Source: Methanocorpusculum sp.
GTDB lineage: Archaea; Halobacteriota; Methanomicrobia; Methanomicrobiales; Methanocorpusculaceae
DNA length: 7,035 nt
Reading direction: 5' to 3'
Assembly: GCA_017555685.1 (NCBI GenBank)
Contig: JAFZFW010000101.1
Location: 1-7,035 of the forward strand
The notes under the pieces are model-generated. The model did no database searches. It worked only from the letters and a program-made list of their open reading frames with translations, and was not told where the DNA came from. Position numbers and translations under genes: made by a program. Below, piece after piece: positions 5,550 to 7,035 of the stretch; within the stretch, counting starts at the first letter, position 1, and each line of letters opens with the position of its first letter.

Positions 5550-5976
5550 TTTCCAGTTTGGACGCGGAGCCGGCGAGGCACTGTTTCCTGACGAGGTGAC
5601 CTTTTCGTACTCGAATACGAAGCGCGTCCGCTACGTCAATCTCGGAAAGGAAAGACTGGTTACTGTCCGTGCAAATGATGGACGCTTTACGCTTGGATAT
5701 CCGGGAGCAAAGCGTCTGCATGAGTTCCTGCCAAAACCGGAGAACCGTGTTGTGGTGATGGAAGAGGCAGTGCCGTTTATTGCAGACGGGAAAAATGCTA
5801 TGGCAAAACACGTCATCTCCGCAGACGAGAAGATCTTAGCTGAGGATGAGGTGTTCGTTGTTGATGAGTCGGATAATCTTATCGCGACCGGCATGGCTGT
5901 TCTTGCCGGATGCGAGATGCTTGGATTTAATTTTGGAACAGCAGTAAAAGTCAGACAAGGAGTAAATAAAAAATGA
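5482..5976 (+). CDS. PUA-domain RNA-binding protein, archaeosine-TGT C-terminal-like
   Basis: This 164-residue protein probably binds structured RNA. Residues about 22-82 (DFQFGRGAGEALFP, then TVRANDGRFTLGYPGAKRL) resemble the pre-PUA (C2) domain that precedes the PUA domain of archaeosine tRNA-guanine transglycosylase. Residues about 88-162 are the PUA domain, with VPFIADGKNAMAKHV, DEVFVVDESDNLIATGMA and the closing strand GTAVKVRQG. No transglycosylase catalytic domain is attached, so it is a stand-alone RNA-binding module. The frame is open further upstream, but the ATG at 5482 has a Shine-Dalgarno and gives the natural N-terminus; the next in-frame methionine would remove the pre-PUA domain. 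It overlaps the DHH gene by 68 nt and NAC by 4 nt (ATGA), in an operon with NAC and TrmI that points to tRNA or ribosome work. Its exact RNA target is unknown. Confidence 0.85.
   Translation: MISSEELANLSKPSLTRVRRIADFQFGRGAGEALFPDEVTFSYSNTKRVRYVNLGKERLVTVRANDGRFTLGYPGAKRLHEFLPKPENRVVVMEEAVPFIADGKNAMAKHVISADEKILAEDEVFVVDESDNLIATGMAVLAGCEMLGFNFGTAVKVRQGVNKK
5957..5962 (+). promoter_or_regulatory. nac: Shine-Dalgarno for nac
   Basis: AAGGAG lies within the end of the PUA gene, 10 nt before the ATG at 5973. It is the strongest Shine-Dalgarno in the window. Together with the ATGA stop-start overlap it suggests efficient, coupled translation of NAC, which is normally an abundant protein. A second in-frame ATG at 5976 is slightly farther than ideal. 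Confidence 0.65.
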
Positions 5977-6311
5977 TGCCGGGAATTAACCCAAAACAGA
6001 TGAAAGCCGCAATGCGGAAGATGGGAATGCAGATGAACGAGATTGAGGATGTCACCAAGGTTGTTGTGTACACTCCGTCCGGAAACTATGTTTTCGAGGA
6101 CGCACAGGTTGTCGGCATCACAATGCAGGGTCAGACCTCCTATCAGTTAACAGGAAATATGCACTTCGAGGAAGCTGAAGTCGAGATTCCGGCCTCTGAT
6201 GTTGAGCTTGTTGCATCCCAGACTTCCGTCTCTCCTGAGGCAGCACTTGCTGCATTAAAGGAGTGCAAAGGCGATATCGCAGAAGCAATCCTGAAGCTGA
6301 CTGCCGTATGA
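5973..6311 (+). CDS. nac: Archaeal nascent polypeptide-associated complex (NAC alpha)
   Basis: NAC binds nascent chains at the ribosome exit tunnel in the cytosol and in archaea forms a homodimer. The 112-residue length is typical. An N-terminal basic, methionine-rich helix (NPKQMKAAMRKMGMQMNE, 6-23) leads into the NAC beta domain (about 24-72: VVVYTPSGNYVFEDAQV, MQGQTSYQLTG). A C-terminal UBA domain follows (about 75-112: SDVELVASQTSVSPEAAL, CKGDIAEAILKL), as in archaeal and eukaryotic alpha-NAC. The start overlaps the PUA gene stop as ATGA and has AAGGAG upstream. ATGATG gives two adjacent methionines, so translation could start at 5976 with one residue less. The stop overlaps the TrmI start, again as ATGA. 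The call is confident. Confidence 0.96.
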   Translation: MMPGINPKQMKAAMRKMGMQMNEIEDVTKVVVYTPSGNYVFEDAQVVGITMQGQTSYQLTGNMHFEEAEVEIPASDVELVASQTSVSPEAALAALKECKGDIAEAILKLTAV

Positions 6312-7035
6312 TTGGAAACCGCAGGGTAATTCTTCGCGGCAACAACCGCGAGTACTATGTGCGCTTAGGCGAAGGCAAGCTTTCAACAGACTTAGGGATG
6401 GTGGATCTTGCCGAGGCGGCAAATCTCGAGGATGGAGACACTGTCTTAACACACTTAGGCAAGCCGTTTACCGTTCTTCTGCCGAAGGCAACGGATTTCT
6501 TCTCTCACGGGAAGAGAACCGGCGCACCAATGATGCCAAAAGACATCGGCATGGTTATGGCATACACGGGAATGTGCAACCGCGACCGTGTGCTTGATGC
6601 CGGAACCGGTTCCGGGATTGCTTCAATCTTCTTCGGCGGCTGTGCCCGCGAGGTGGTGACCTGTGAGGCTCGTGAGGATTTCTCAAAGGTTGCTGCAGGA
6701 AATATCATGGATGCCGGTCTGGAAAATGTGGAAGCCAGGGCATGCGATGTCTTAGAGGTTTCTGACGGTCCGTTTGACATTGTGCATCTGGATATGCAGA
6801 TTGACGAGCGCCATGTTGAGCACGCGTACAATCTGTTAAAGACCGGGGGGTACTTTGCGACCTACACTCCGTTCCTTGAGCAGACCTTTATTGTGATGGA
6901 TACAGCAAAGCGTCTGTTCGGTGAGGAGGCAGTGCAGACGGTTGAGTGTATGGAACGTGAGCTGACCCGCGGAAAACGCGGTACGCGTCCTTCGACCAGA
7001 GTTGGTCACACGGGCTATCTGACGATTGCCCGGAA
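6308..7035 (+). CDS. trmI: tRNA (adenine-N1)-methyltransferase TrmI, 3' end cut by window
   Basis: TrmI uses S-adenosylmethionine to make 1-methyladenosine in the T-loop of tRNA (position 58, and in some archaea also 57). It acts as a tetramer in the cytosol. The 242 visible residues have no stop codon; the family is usually about 250-260 residues, so only a short tail is missing. An N-terminal beta domain (1-65) precedes MMPKDIGMV (75-83), a TrmI signature. SAM motif I is VLDAGTGSG (95-103), the acidic end of the second strand is E120, and VHLDM (159-163) carries the likely catalytic D162. TPFLEQ (187-192) and the basic RELTRGKRGTRPSTRVGH region (217-234) fit the family C-terminus. Translation starts at ATG 6308, overlapping the nac stop by 4 nt, with no clear Shine-Dalgarno, so it is probably coupled to nac. 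Confidence 0.93.
   Translation, partial: MIGNRRVILRGNNREYYVRLGEGKLSTDLGMVDLAEAANLEDGDTVLTHLGKPFTVLLPKATDFFSHGKRTGAPMMPKDIGMVMAYTGMCNRDRVLDAGTGSGIASIFFGGCAREVVTCEAREDFSKVAAGNIMDAGLENVEARACDVLEVSDGPFDIVHLDMQIDERHVEHAYNLLKTGGYFATYTPFLEQTFIVMDTAKRLFGEEAVQTVECMERELTRGKRGTRPSTRVGHTGYLTIAR

Noticed and set aside
1..7035. tRNA, rRNA, CRISPR array, insertion sequence or prophage features
   Set aside because: No cloverleaf, spaced direct repeats, transposase motif or integrase motif was seen on reading either strand; the gene layout is that of a conserved chromosome.

Overview
The window looks like chromosomal DNA of a euryarchaeal methanogen, most likely order Methanomicrobiales and possibly Methanocorpusculum-like. 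The genus is an impression from gene content and codon style and was not tested. The archaeal assignment rests on four genes: a type II (archaeal) glyceraldehyde-3-phosphate dehydrogenase, a homomeric archaeal NAC with a C-terminal UBA domain, an archaeal-type DHH/DHHA1 RecJ-like protein, and an archaeal TrmI-type tRNA methyltransferase. Most first genes lack a Shine-Dalgarno sequence and begin about 25 nt after an AT- or T-rich tract, which fits leaderless archaeal transcription. No mobile element, CRISPR array, rRNA or tRNA gene was seen.

Region 1-252 has no convincing protein gene. It holds a clear TATA-like element (51-60) followed directly by an 11-bp inverted repeat, a possible 21-codon ORF (86-151), CATT repeats spaced about one helical turn apart, and a T7 tract (223-229). 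Region 253-2968 holds three plus-strand genes: gap, a WG-repeat/histidine-phosphatase fusion, and a small membrane-anchored or secreted protein of unknown function. A 19-nt gap with oligo-T on both strands (2969-2987) separates these from a convergent minus-strand metallo-beta-lactamase-fold gene (2988-4028). The 123-bp divergent spacer 4029-4151 contains two overlapping, mutually exclusive inverted repeats.

From 4152 to the right edge runs a tightly packed plus-strand operon: RecJ-like DHH phosphoesterase, PUA-domain protein (overlapping it by 68 nt), NAC (ATGA overlap) and TrmI (ATGA overlap, cut by the window edge). The last three genes concern RNA or translation: a PUA RNA-binding module resembling the C-terminal part of archaeosine tRNA-guanine transglycosylase, a nascent-chain binding factor on the ribosome, and a tRNA m1A methyltransferase. 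The DHH protein probably handles nucleic acid ends in replication/repair or RNA turnover.

No wholly new system is demonstrated. The best leads are the possible small transcript or leader upstream of gap, the WG-repeat/phosphatase fusion, the nested dyads in the divergent spacer, and the long coding overlap in the DHH-PUA pair.
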